DNA of 64,000 nucleotides from positions 1,077,001 through 1,141,000 of the forward strand of contig OU696579.1 of assembly GCA_916048095.2 (NCBI GenBank), in the 5' to 3' direction. Positions 29,088 through 39,213 of this stretch are shown here, one piece after another. The first letter of the stretch is position 1, and every line of letters starts with the position of its first letter. Under the pieces are notes generated by a model that saw only the letters and a list, made by a program, of their open reading frames with translations, was not told the origin of the DNA and did no database searches. This stretch comes from Sacculina carcini (taxonomy: Eukaryota; Arthropoda; Thecostraca; Sacculinidae). The position numbers were made by a program, and so were the translations under genes.

Positions 29088-30295
29088 TTTGTTGTCTGCA
29101 TAAAAACAATACACAACGCAATGAATAATCGACAAGTCAACGCTACTAAGAAAAAAGACAGAGCTAAATAATTTTGTTACGCATCGATATTCAAATTATG
29201 TTAATTCTGTAATTGTTAGGTAAATTATGTTTGGTATGTTTCGTTAAATGATGTGTTTATTATTTGAATGAGAAGATCTGCGAGCTCCTCTGAAGGAGTA
29301 GATCTAAAATAGCAAATGGAATACAGAATAAATGTCTCGTAAGCCCGTCTCGTTGGAAATACATACGCGTACAGAACAATGATCGACTGCAAATATTTAG
29401 GCATATGTTTACTTTATATGTTTTAGAATTTTAACCACTTTTAAAAGCAGCGAGCATATTTTCATCACGCCAGCGACACATAGGTGATGTAAAGGGAAGC
29501 AAAAACAGACTCGGATTCAGTTTGGATTACGTCATGTACGAGCAGATAATATAAATATCGGAAGTACCAATTAAATGCGCTAAATCAGGAAGACTCAACC
29601 AAAACAAATCACACTCTATAATGTATAAAAGACAACGCTGAAACAGAAATCCTCACGATAAGACACCCTATAGTATGGATCACATGATCGGTTAACAAGG
29701 ATTCCAGATGGTAAACAAAAATATACTGTGAATAACTAATGTAATTTTTCTGGATTCAGTTTCCGCGTGAACAGTATTCAGGGTATAGGAGAACTGATTT
29801 TTTTTAGGAATTAACGTAACGACAGTATATTGAGAAAAATTGCATTAAAATGAATAATTTAATTTATATACATTTTGTGTTTCATACAATACGCATTTAT
29901 TTCATATACAAAAATCCTGCCGCTGATTGGGAGCAAGGGTGCTAAGGGATAATTCTCGTTATTTGTACAATAATTCCAGGTTTGTTCCAGATATTCTTGT
30001 TCTATTTATTTGAATACATATAACACTCATCACTATCTATCTGTCTTATTAATCTGTCCCGTCAGTGATAACTTACCCAAAGAAAACTTGTCTAGTCCTC
30101 AACCTCTGTGTATGCGCGTATATTGACCCAGAAATAATCTTTGAATCGATGTTTATGCCATATAATCATGTAAGTCTATATGCTTGTCGCATTTTCGTTG
30201 CTTACAGTTTTGTTGCGACGTATGTCTGAATGCACATGCGTGAAAAGCACCTTCTGTTAATATCTTCAACAGATTATAATTTATATTTCGCCAGA
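29088..30295. promoter_or_regulatory. Divergent intergenic region ATP6AP2 / mL51
   Basis: About 1.2 kb of AT-rich sequence between two start codons pointing apart, so both promoters should be here. I see no specific motif. An acceptor-like TTTTTATGCAG just upstream of the ATP6AP2 ATG suggests a 5' UTR intron. Confidence 0.4.
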
Positions 30296-32592
30296 ATGTT
30301 GACGGGGTGTACGTTGAGACTGTCTGGTAGTCTGCGGCCTCCTGTCGTCGTCACAACCAGCGTGAGATTCAGGTGGCACGCGGACAAAGTGGCGCGCGGT
30401 CCTGCTCCCATCCGTCGCGGCTACAACGACCGCATCAGACAGAAAGGTTTCCTTTATGTAGATTGACATGAGCACATTTGTATTAAAAGACAGGCGCGCG
30501 TGGGACAGCGATGTCCCACGTGCGGCTACAAGACAACACCGCACAGCGAGCACGCCCGAACACGACTCCCTTCAAAGAACTCAGAGGACAAACAAGGACA
30601 CCATTGCATACGCGCACACACACTCACATACACATGCAGAGGAAACCAACGCCACAACGACACCTGACACTCGACACTTGCAATCTTGCACACTCTTCGC
30701 TGCAATGCGGCACATGCACAAATAATCCATTCACACAAGTACGCATCTCTCACACTCTACAATCACTCAACCATACACACACACCTACAGTCACATGCAC
30801 ACATCGCTACGCCATTACAATTAAGCCACACTTCATGTCAGCTTCGTGTGTGTACCATCGTCTTTGAGAATGCACTAGCTCAGTTCATTTCGCAACTCGG
30901 GAGATCGTGGCTTTGCAAGTCGACAACATACCGTTCTCTATCTCCCCTACCTGTCTCCTCACACACTCTTTCCTTAGCAGACTGGGTCCTTAACATCATA
31001 TCTCTCTTGGATTTTCTCTTGGATCTCTTGGATAACCTCCTATCTCTCTCCTATCTCTCTCTTCTCACACTCTCTTTCCTTAGCAGACTGGGTCCTTAAC
31101 ATCATATCTCTCTTGGATTTTCCTATCTTCTCTCCCTTTTCCCCCTGCCAAAGGATATGCCATTTTTAGTTTATTTACAATACTTATGCGACAACGTATA
31201 GTTATGTGTGTGCTATCCATGTTACACATGTAGTATTAAGAAGTGGATTGAGGCTTCGAAACCATTCCTATAACAATTTCAACAATGTCCAAAGTTCAAT
31301 AAGCTGTTTGCAATTGCATTGCTTTTGATTTTAGCCTGGCTCTCTCGATTATCATTGTTATTAATCACTGACAAGTCCAGTAGCATGGGGGAAGAGTTTA
31401 AGTGTACTGTTACCACCCTGCGGTGGTCCCATGTGTACCAGAAGTGGCCAAAAGATGTAGAGAGAGCAGGGTTTAGATAAGTACGACTTTTAGTCAGGAA
31501 AAATAAAACGTTCAAATGAAACTTGTTGCGACATGGGTATACAGAAGTCTGAGGACTACTTTAACGAAGGCATCTACTGTAATCTGTTTTCTGTATGACC
31601 ACAGGACTTCTGCCACGACTGAAAGACGCCAAATGTCTGCCAATGCCCGAGTATCGTCCGACCAATGCATGGACCGATGAGAAGGCTTTGTTCGGCCAAA
31701 ACGACTACATTGGTGCGCTAACACGCTAACACAGTCTGTGATATTGCGTTGTCTCGACAGTGCATGCTTTTCACCGGTATAAACATATTTTACTGCGATA
31801 TTACTCGTATTATTCACACTTTCCTCACGTACTGCATTCTCATAGCGCTTGGAAACCCTGCCTAGATGGGCTAAGAATATTGATCCAAACATCCTACAGA
31901 TCATAATGGTTATACTGTCTTGATGATTATAAGATCGTAAGAATATGGTTCACAGGAATCATAAGCTCTGCTAGTATAATGGTCGGTTAGAGATTGTAAA
32001 TATTACCTGCAACTACACGTATATTTTATCAATGGCCTCTATCAGTGATCATGGGGATTTTATTGATGAACTGTTTGAATGGGTGATTTAGTAATAATAA
32101 TGCTCAATAAGGATAAATTGTGTAGAGTTGTAATAATTAGGAGGAAATTAAGCATGAAGGCAGTTTGCCTGAGGCTCAAAAATCACTGAGGGTGGGCCAG
32201 TTTGTCCTCCAGATTTTTCCAGATCTAAGCTAGAATATATAAATCAATTGTGGGCTGAAATTGGCTGATATGGGCCGATATTGGCTCAATTGTAGGCTGG
32301 AGCTGAGGCCTGAAATTGCATTCCATTTGTTTAGCGTTGTGCATTGCTTGCTGCAGATATTCTGGGCGACGGGTCTCTACATCCAGTTCAGCTCATGTAC
32401 AAGGTTCCTTTCTGGTTGCGCGGATTCCGCGGCATCGAGTACCTGATGCTGCTGAGAAAGAGGCAGTTTTTCGGCGACGAAATGCAACAGCTGGCGCCGA
32501 AAAAGTTCAATACCATGCAGAAAAGGATCAACTACTTGTACCGCTATCTGAACCACGGCAAGACGAAGGACTACTTTTGGTCGAGGACGTGA
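30296..32592 (+). CDS. MRPL51: Mitochondrial large-subunit ribosomal protein mL51
   Basis: Component of the mitochondrial 39S/54S ribosomal subunit. Three exons: 30296-30446, 31605-31712, 32357-32592, all joined in phase 1, giving 164 residues against 128 in human. Exon 1 is an Arg-rich, Ser/Thr-rich mitochondrial presequence. Exon 2 (36 codons) carries [20 protein letters not shown], then [14 protein letters not shown]. Exon 3 carries [19 protein letters not shown] and the basic tail [18 protein letters not shown]. The order and spacing match the human protein (FGVYDNIGILG, IWLRGWKGNEL, LNKRIRYLYKHFNRHGK). The first donor (AAAG then GTTTCC) is weak but is the only one I found in phase. The start ATG is preceded by CCAGA in AT-rich sequence. 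Transcription is convergent with FTSJ3. Confidence 0.92.
30488..30560 (+). repeat. Short copy of the GGCGCGCGTGGG hairpin family
   Basis: GACAGGCGCGCGTGGGACAG and the matching CCCACGTGCGGC form a stem. The same opening occurs at 48120 and, inverted, ends near 46551. Confidence 0.5.
30963..31121 (+). repeat. Direct duplication of a 53-bp block
   Basis: TCTTTCCTTAGCAGACTGGG and its continuation (30963-31015) are repeated at 31069-31121, about 106 bp apart, inside mL51 intron 1. The separating sequence is CT-rich. Confidence 0.85.
31345..31465 (+). repeat. Interspersed repeat with AAT/ATT edge, copy 3
   Basis: Matches 2806-2915 in inverse orientation, including CAGTAGCATGGGGGAAGAGT and CCACCCTGCGGTGG. 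Confidence 0.6.
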
Positions 32593-33236
32593 TTTGTACA
32601 AGATATACTTTGTGTTTTACGATGGTCAGAGATTTTTCATTCGTGTTGTGTGATTGAAGGCGCAATAAACGTGGACATTTTCACTGCATTTCACAATGCT
32701 TCATATTTGCAACGAGAAACACCGGCGCCGCCAGGATGGGGACCGAATGGGGGCTAAGGAAAAAATGAGCGGACTTAGCGTAACACGAGAGATTCCACGC
32801 AAAATTTTCACATTTTTGGGGGGTTTCAGTCACTCCAAACCCCCTTTGGCGCCGCCACTAAGGAAAAATATGACGTGAAACAGCTATTGAAATATCACCA
32901 TAGTATTTGCAGTAGAAGTTGAAGAACAGAAAGTTACGATAATCAGGGGGAAATTATCTTTCAACACCAAGTAGTTTAACTGGTGGTTGAGCAAACAATA
33001 TGTCACTTCAATTGTCAAATCGTGCGGAAATTAATCGGAGAACAGTGCGTTACCATCTGCATGTATACTTTCGGGCACTGAAACAATACAAACACAAGAG
33101 TTGGATATAAGTTTAGAATTGCAGACTATATTGGGATTGCTGCATCTGTGAACACAATCCAATAATGTACACACTACTCTGTATTTCCACCATAAGCATT
33201 GCAAAAAGAAACATTAAGAGCCCACATCATGCAAGA
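32593..33236. other. Convergent intergenic region mL51 / FTSJ3
   Basis: Holds the mL51 3' UTR, a degenerate inverted copy of the CAGTGGCGGCGCC family (about 32720-32860), and AT-rich sequence that should include the FTSJ3 3' UTR. No gene seen. Confidence 0.5.
32664..32669 (+). terminator. Polyadenylation signal of mL51
   Basis: AATAAA 72 bp after the mL51 stop codon. Confidence 0.75.
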
Positions 33237-35654
33237 CTACCGACTTTTCCCTCGTTTTCCTTGTCGCTTGGGCTGTTGCTGCTGGACACGTTTCTGTGCC
33301 CGAATATCTTTCTTCATGCGAGGATCGACAACCTTGAAGCGACCTTTACACCCTGAAGGTCGCGCTGCTCTTCTGCCCCGACTGGTGCTCTTTTTGGCCA
33401 CCACATACTTCACCTCCTCCTTCTTCTTTTTGTTCCCTCGAGCACGATCGTACAACTTGCGCAATTCACGCGCTTTCTCCACAGTGCTAGTATCGTCCTT
33501 ATCCATAATCACCTCGGCCTTCTTACGCGCCCTATCCAGTCGCTTCTGAAGACGTCTCTTCTTACGAGCCTTTGCCTCGGCAATCTTCTTGATGGGACGC
33601 ACGTCCACATCACGCAGCCTCTTCTGATGAACGGCCAAAAGCTCGTGGTCCAGCTCCACGCGCTTTCTCATGTGCTTCCTTTCGTCGTCAGTGAACCACT
33701 TGGGGAGACCTTCATCGTGAGTCATGTAGCGATTGTAGGATGCATCAATGATGTCGCGACGGGCCTTCTTCGAGTGCGTCATCATCGAGGCCAGAGTGAG
33801 CCCCTCGGCGTCTAGCTTCACGATACGCTTCTTAGCTGGAATCTCCTGGTTCGAATCAACTACATTCTCCGATTGCTGAGATTGGTCTGTTTGAACTTTG
33901 TCGGTCCCTGAACCATTGGACGTCGTTCTATCAGTCGTACTCTTTTCATCAGGACGATCTTTGACACACAAAGCCTTTTTCTTCAATTTGGCCGATTTAT
34001 TTTCACTTTTGTCTGTGAGAGGATCTGTCATTTCCAAATCCTCGGTCTCGTCTTCAATGCTATCGAAAATTTCCTTACCGAACCAAGCATCTGCTTTGTT
34101 AGTGCGTTTCTCGAGTGATGAAACCTTTTTACCCTTCGCCAATTCGATTTCGTCAACGATAAGGTCGTGTTCTTTATCGTCGGGGCCTTCCAAATCAGCT
34201 AAAGAATCAGTATCTTCGTCCACAAACAGTCCAGACCCCTCCGGTTTGCTGAGCGATTCATCATCAATTTCAACGAACTCCATGTCATCCTCGGGCTCTG
34301 GCTCCTCGACGTCTGAATCGAAACCCCCTAGAGCATCACGGGATTTGTCATCACGATCGAAAGCTTTCAATGGTTTAGGAGCTGAAACAGAATCATCGGG
34401 AGCATTATCTAGAGGAATATCATCTAAGTTTGCCTCAGCGAATTGACGAGACGACATAACATTTTTGAGTGAAAACAAACACGGCTCACTGGACACCACA
34501 GGGTTGTCCTTCGAATGGCCTGAGAGTCGTAATTTTTCCAGAATTTTTCGCCGTTCCTGTAGCAGTTTTTTCTTCTTTTTCTTTGCTTCAGCTTTAGACT
34601 GAGCTCTTAATTCTTCAATTTCTTTTTCCACCTTGGCAAGTTCATCTTCTTCGTCGACAGTTTCTTCAGTTGCACCTTCCTTAGATTCCGACTTGAAGCA
34701 TTCGTTCAATTTCTTGCGCCATTTCAAGAGATTTTTCAGCTCTGCCTTACCCAAAACCTTCACATCGTTACAACAGGACCGGATTTCTTCTGTAGTAAGA
34801 GGGTGATTTTCGACCGCCTCCGAATCGAACACCAACTTGGAGCACTTTTGTATCAGCTCCAGATAATTCTGGCTCTTGAGGAATTCTGAAACTCCAACTT
34901 CCTTATAAACAGAAGCATCTCCTTCGGCGTAGCCCAACGCCTTGACTTTCTTGCCCTGTTTCCCAATATAACCACCCACTGACTCGGTCACATCGATATC
35001 TCCAAATACAAACTTGGGATTAATCATTTTCGGGTCTATCTTATCGGGAGCCTTGAATCCCTGACAAACAACGAAAATCTCAGCCGACTCATTTCTGGAA
35101 GCCTGAGGCTTGGTCGCGTGAACCTTATTGAACAACATCTTGAACACCCATATAAGGGCGTGATAATCTTTGGAGCGAAACACTTTGGTGACGAACCATC
35201 CGCCTTTTCGGAGAACATCGGTCGCCAGAGCACATGCTGCCAGTGTCAACTCGGCCTGCTTGAAGGCGTCGTGGAGCCAATTCTTGCCGACGTTTGGAGC
35301 GCCGTCATGCAGCACCACGTCCGCCTTCCACGTCTTGAGCTCGCGCTTCACTGCCTGCCGACACTTGGTCGTTGTGATATCCTCGCACAGTGTGACACAG
35401 CGCGGGATCGGCTTAATCGGCACCAAATCGACGCCGACGCACACGCTCGACATGGGCATATTCTGCCGGGCCACCTGCATCCACGAGCCCGGGGCGGCAC
35501 ACAAATCAACCACCACGCGCGACGACTGAAGAAACTCGAAGCGCCGGTTCAGCTGAATCAACTTGAACGCAGACCGGGCCCGGTAGCCCGTGTCCTTGGC
35601 CAAATGGTAAAATTTGTCCTTCCTCTGCTTGCCTTTTTGGTGTTTAACACCCAT
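33237..35654 (-). CDS. FTSJ3: FTSJ3 / Spb1, pre-rRNA 2'-O-ribose methyltransferase
   Basis: Nucleolar enzyme of 60S subunit assembly that methylates ribose in large-subunit pre-rRNA. The coding sequence is one uninterrupted frame of 805 residues (yeast Spb1 841, human 847). The start ATG at 35654 opens MGVKHQKGKQRKDKFYHLAK, the canonical family start; longer in-frame codons upstream lie beyond a good splice acceptor (TTTTTTTCAG ending at 35665), so only 10 bases of this exon precede the ATG. The Rossmann fold has the SAM motif DLCAAPGSW at 50-58 and a K31-D117-K157-E192 tetrad like FtsJ/RrmJ. The middle is acidic and Lys-rich, with a Glu/Lys coiled-coil near 350-400. The last 200 residues (HDEGLPKWFTDDE, then a very basic tail) are the Spb1 C-terminal domain. 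Divergent neighbour is WDR18. Confidence 0.97.
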   Translation of the reverse strand: MGVKHQKGKQRKDKFYHLAKDTGYRARSAFKLIQLNRRFEFLQSSRVVVDLCAAPGSWMQVARQNMPMSSVCVGVDLVPIKPIPRCVTLCEDITTTKCRQAVKRELKTWKADVVLHDGAPNVGKNWLHDAFKQAELTLAACALATDVLRKGGWFVTKVFRSKDYHALIWVFKMLFNKVHATKPQASRNESAEIFVVCQGFKAPDKIDPKMINPKFVFGDIDVTESVGGYIGKQGKKVKALGYAEGDASVYKEVGVSEFLKSQNYLELIQKCSKLVFDSEAVENHPLTTEEIRSCCNDVKVLGKAELKNLLKWRKKLNECFKSESKEGATEETVDEEDELAKVEKEIEELRAQSKAEAKKKKKKLLQERRKILEKLRLSGHSKDNPVVSSEPCLFSLKNVMSSRQFAEANLDDIPLDNAPDDSVSAPKPLKAFDRDDKSRDALGGFDSDVEEPEPEDDMEFVEIDDESLSKPEGSGLFVDEDTDSLADLEGPDDKEHDLIVDEIELAKGKKVSSLEKRTNKADAWFGKEIFDSIEDETEDLEMTDPLTDKSENKSAKLKKKALCVKDRPDEKSTTDRTTSNGSGTDKVQTDQSQQSENVVDSNQEIPAKKRIVKLDAEGLTLASMMTHSKKARRDIIDASYNRYMTHDEGLPKWFTDDERKHMRKRVELDHELLAVHQKRLRDVDVRPIKKIAEAKARKKRRLQKRLDRARKKAEVIMDKDDTSTVEKARELRKLYDRARGNKKKKEEVKYVVAKKSTSRGRRAARPSGCKGRFKVVDPRMKKDIRAQKRVQQQQPKRQGKRGKSR

Positions 35655-36562
35655 CTTGGATTGTCTGAAAAAAATTAAGATCAATACAAAGCTTAGCACA
35701 CTTGATCGTAACAAAACAATGGACCTAAACCATTAACGGCCTTTTAGTTTCCCTTTTGTTTGATTAACGGTCCTTTTGTTTGATTAACGGCCCTTATAAG
35801 AGTCCCTGATTTTATTCTTAGAATTTTCAATACAGCTACAAAGCATGAGAAAGTGGCGAAAGAATTACTTCGATTAACAATACATACATAAACTAATTTA
35901 TGTAAGGATAAGAGCTTCTGGGTAGCAGTGACTTAAGTGCTGAACTCTATAAAATTGAAATTGAAATCCGAAATTGGAGTTGTAAAGGTATAGTGCCAGA
36001 GGTTGGCGGCCCAAAACTCAGCACGGGATCGTTCAATGCCTCGGCTTAAGTCTACCGGGCAGCTTAGTCTAAACAGGTTGCTACACGATCAAAAATAAAA
36101 TACCGATACGAAAACGATATGTCCAGCGAACGCAATTCGAATTAATTTAAATTTCGGAAAGCAGCAACTGTTGCATAGGATACAGAAGTACGCCTGTGCA
36201 AGTAAATCATTTTCATCCTGTACAAACTAGCATACCTGAAGAACAAATCCTAATGAAGAGCAAATCCTAAACACACAAACAAAACCAACTGGCAACCAGG
36301 AACACACAAGCACATGTTCGCCATATCTGTTTGTCTTGCGCCGTTTCTGTACAAATTTGTGGAGGTTTATTTTTGCTATTTCTTGTTCACTCGTGTTAAA
36401 TTGTATCGGGTGCAAGACTTAGTCTAAAATCTGCCTGCTTTTTCTGCTTCATAAGAGCGGCGTGGCTCAACATTCCTGCCGCCGCGTGTGGCGGTGTAAA
36501 GCCGTGAGGTGGTTAATGTTCTGAACAACGGTGTAATTCACGCCTGTCCATTTGACGTGTAG
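35655..36562. promoter_or_regulatory. Divergent region FTSJ3 / WDR18
   Basis: About 0.9 kb between two start codons facing away from each other. Near 35740-35810 the 21-bp unit CCTTTTGTTTGATTAACGG is repeated two to three times. The FTSJ3 5' UTR intron begins here. I found no TATA box or other decisive element. Confidence 0.45.
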
Positions 36563-38371
36563 ATGATGGACGAAGAGATTTTGTTGACCACCGACACTGA
36601 GGGAGCTCCGTGGAGCGTGGTGGCGTGGAATGTGCACACAGGCACGCGACTCGCATCGTTCCGAGGTCCTGTCGTGTGTCCGGCCAGTCTGTCTGTTCTG
36701 CAGAACCACACGCTCATTGCGAGCGAGCAAGGTACGTTGGCTAAATGTTAACAACAATATGGATAAACAACAATATGGATATGCTATAGTGCACATGTGT
36801 AGGCGCAGACGCGAAACATGGGTGCAAGAGACAAACAGTGAAATATATTCTTAAGAATGTGATGGATGATACAATAGTGTGGTGTTTTTAAGTGTTCAAG
36901 AGTGTTTTTGTGTCGAAAGAGCTTGACTCTGGAAAGAGTTTGGCCGTTGGATATCAACTAACTCTTGTGTGATTTCAATACTGAAATTGAAGATTTAACC
37001 ATAGATAAAACCTTAATTTTCAATGAACAGTTTAGTATATCATCCAAGTGTATCTGTTTAGTGTCTGATTCATGTTTATGTAAAAATTTGTGTTTTTCTG
37101 CGTAAAACGCGCCGACACTCGTAAATTGGGGACGTTTTTCTTCGTCGTTTAACCATAACTCGTCTTAATGTGTGTGTGTACTGATAAAAACGTGGGCGGC
37201 AGGTCGAAGCGTGTTGCACGTGTGGCGTTTAGCACGCGGGGACAGCGCCGTGCGACGACAGAACATGGCGGCGCCGGTCACCGCGCTGGCCGTTGATCCG
37301 TCAGCCACGTGGTGTGCCGTCGCCGCAGCGCAACACATCAACGTTTATCTGGCGGCGTCGGGCGCGCTCGCCGGCTGTCTGCGGCGCCATTACCAGCCAG
37401 TGACGTGCGTGCGTTTCAGCGACGACGGCGCGGCGCTGGTCAGCGGAGGCCAGGACTCTCTGGTCGTCACCTGGTTGCTGGCGTCGTGTGTTGACGTCAC
37501 GGCGACGCAACCTACTGCCGCTTCCGCTGAAGCAGCACAGCCGCTACATGTATGGACGGATCATGCGTTGCCGGTCAGCGGTCTGTGTGTGGGTGGCGGT
37601 GGAGTGCGGGCGCGCGTGTTCACGTGCTCGCTGGACCGCAGTTGTCGCGTGTATCAGCTGGATAGCGGTCGGCTGTTGTTGAGCGTGTCGTTTGAGTGTG
37701 CGTTGACGTGCGTCGCCGTGGATCCGGCCGAGGCGTGGCTGGTGCTCGGCGGACAGGCGGGCCGCATCATGCGCGTGTCGTTACGAGAACCGCCGCGCTC
37801 TGTGGTCTCGGCGCATGATCATGTCGGTGAGGGGAGCGGTGGAGTGGCAAAGTTCAGCGGTCACACGGCGTGTGTGACGTGTGTGAGTGTGAGCGCACGC
37901 GGCGATGTGCTCGTATCGGGAGCGGCCGACGCCAGTGTGCGCGTGTGGTGTTTGTACACGGGCCAGTGTCGGCTGGTGTTGCCGCATCGCGGTACGGTGA
38001 CGTGCGTCCGTTTTGCCGACGCGCCGGCGGCCGCGTTTCTGACGGACGCGAGCGGCGCCGTTTCAGCGGCCAAACAAACGCATGTGAGTGCATGTCTGGC
38101 GGCGCAATTTCAACGGCAGATGACGGTGGCGTCCGATGTTTTCAACGTGTCCGTCAAACTGACAGAGCGGCCATCCGTCAACTCGCCGGATACGGCGAAC
38201 GCATGCGTCACCAGTGATGACGAAGGAGTGTCAGACGGTGACGAAGAGTCAGACCATCAGGATGGACTGAAGCGAGAACTGGCGCATTGTCGGCTTGTGA
38301 ATCGGAGAATGTACAACTTCATGGTGGATAAAATATCGCAGGGACTTTTGTCGACTGAGGAAATACAGTGA
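36563..38371 (+). CDS. WDR18: WDR18 / Ipi3, WD-repeat subunit of the Rix1/PELP1 complex
   Basis: WDR18 acts in the nucleolus with PELP1, TEX10 and LAS1L in ITS2 processing and release of the pre-60S particle. Exons 36563-36731 and 37203-38371 join in phase 1 across a donor CAAG|GTACGT and acceptor GGCGGCAG. The product is 445 residues; human is 432. The start WSVVAWNVHTGTRLASFRG matches the first blade. Later blades end in GQDSLVVTWLL, SLDRSCRVYQLDSG and GAADASVRVWCLYTGQC. The C terminus RELAHCRLVNRRMYNFMVDK is the short coiled segment typical of the family. Exon 2 is far more GC-rich than its surroundings. A GTG codon at 37172 opens an alternative frame but lies in the intron. Confidence 0.94.
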
Positions 38372-38489
38372 TTTTAGTCAATTTTATGTGCTTGTTGATG
38401 AGATCGGTATTTAGTCATTTCTAGCTGATATCTCTCGAGAAATAATTTACTCTCGGGGGATTCTTCCCCTGGGAAAACTTAACAGCAAC

Positions 38490-38495
38490 AATAAA
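38490..38495 (+). terminator. Polyadenylation signal of WDR18
   Basis: AATAAA 119 bp after the WDR18 stop codon. Confidence 0.7.
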
Positions 38496-39010
38496 GTCCA
38501 AACAGCCTAGTGGAAAGTGTGAATTGTCGTCTTATTTCTTGAATTTGCACGCATTTCATCAATGATTTGGTTAACCATTCGTTCATTCATGTATTTTTCC
38601 AGCGTTCGATTCAACAGAATTAGAATGTGTCATTAAACAAAAACTGGAAAGGTAATTGAAGCTGTATAGCTCGTGTACCATAAAGCCTGTTGAGGTTTCA
38701 TTTTTATCCACCATGAAAAATACCTACGTTTGAACGGCAAAATATACAATGCGCAAATAATGGTGTCAGGTATAGAGTCTCAATTCGTTGTATAACGTTT
38801 AAACCTGGAGTTCACCTAACTCAAACGGCGTGAATAATTAGCTCGTTTATTTCTCATGCACATAGGATGTAGTAGCTGTTGATGTTTAAGCGTGTACGAC
38901 AGCCTATTAATACTAGATACAAGCTGGAAGTTAGAGATGAACGAGCCATGCACACACAAATACATACAAGATGCAAAACAAGTCCATTTAGCGGGAATGC
39001 CTCAATATAT

Positions 39011-39185
39011 CACGCAGAGGCAGCGCCAAAGTGGGACTTGAAGGGACCGAAGTCCCCGAAAATGTATCAAGTCCCCCTGAGTCCCCAAATTCTAACCATG
39101 AACATTTCGAGTGTAGTTCCTCATGTTTCGCCAAGCACAATATTTTTCCTTAGCCCCCCACGGTAAAAATCCTGGCGCCGCCACT
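39011..39185 (+). mobile_element. hAT-like MITE, CAGTGGCGGCGCC family, copy 2
   Basis: Starts CAGAGGCAGCGCC and ends TGGCGCCGCCACTG, with the shared ACCATGAACATTTCGAGTGT block. The flanks ATATCACG and CTATGACG agree at six of eight bases, a possible worn target duplication. Confidence 0.7.
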
Positions 39186-39213
39186 GCTATGACGTCACCG
39201 CACGGAGGTTAGG

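Larger units (their letters stand above)
38372..39213. other. Convergent region WDR18 / TYW4
   Basis: Contains the WDR18 3' UTR, a minus-strand AATAAA at 38846-38851 that could serve TYW4, and a hAT-like MITE at 39011-39185 that would then sit in the TYW4 3' UTR. Confidence 0.5.

Noticed and set aside
31512-31904. 130-residue minus-strand ORF
   Set aside because: It is antisense to mL51 exon 2, whose plus-strand translation matches the family and phases.
33898-35678. Plus-strand ORFs of 182 and 186 residues
   Set aside because: They are antisense shadows of the FTSJ3 coding region.
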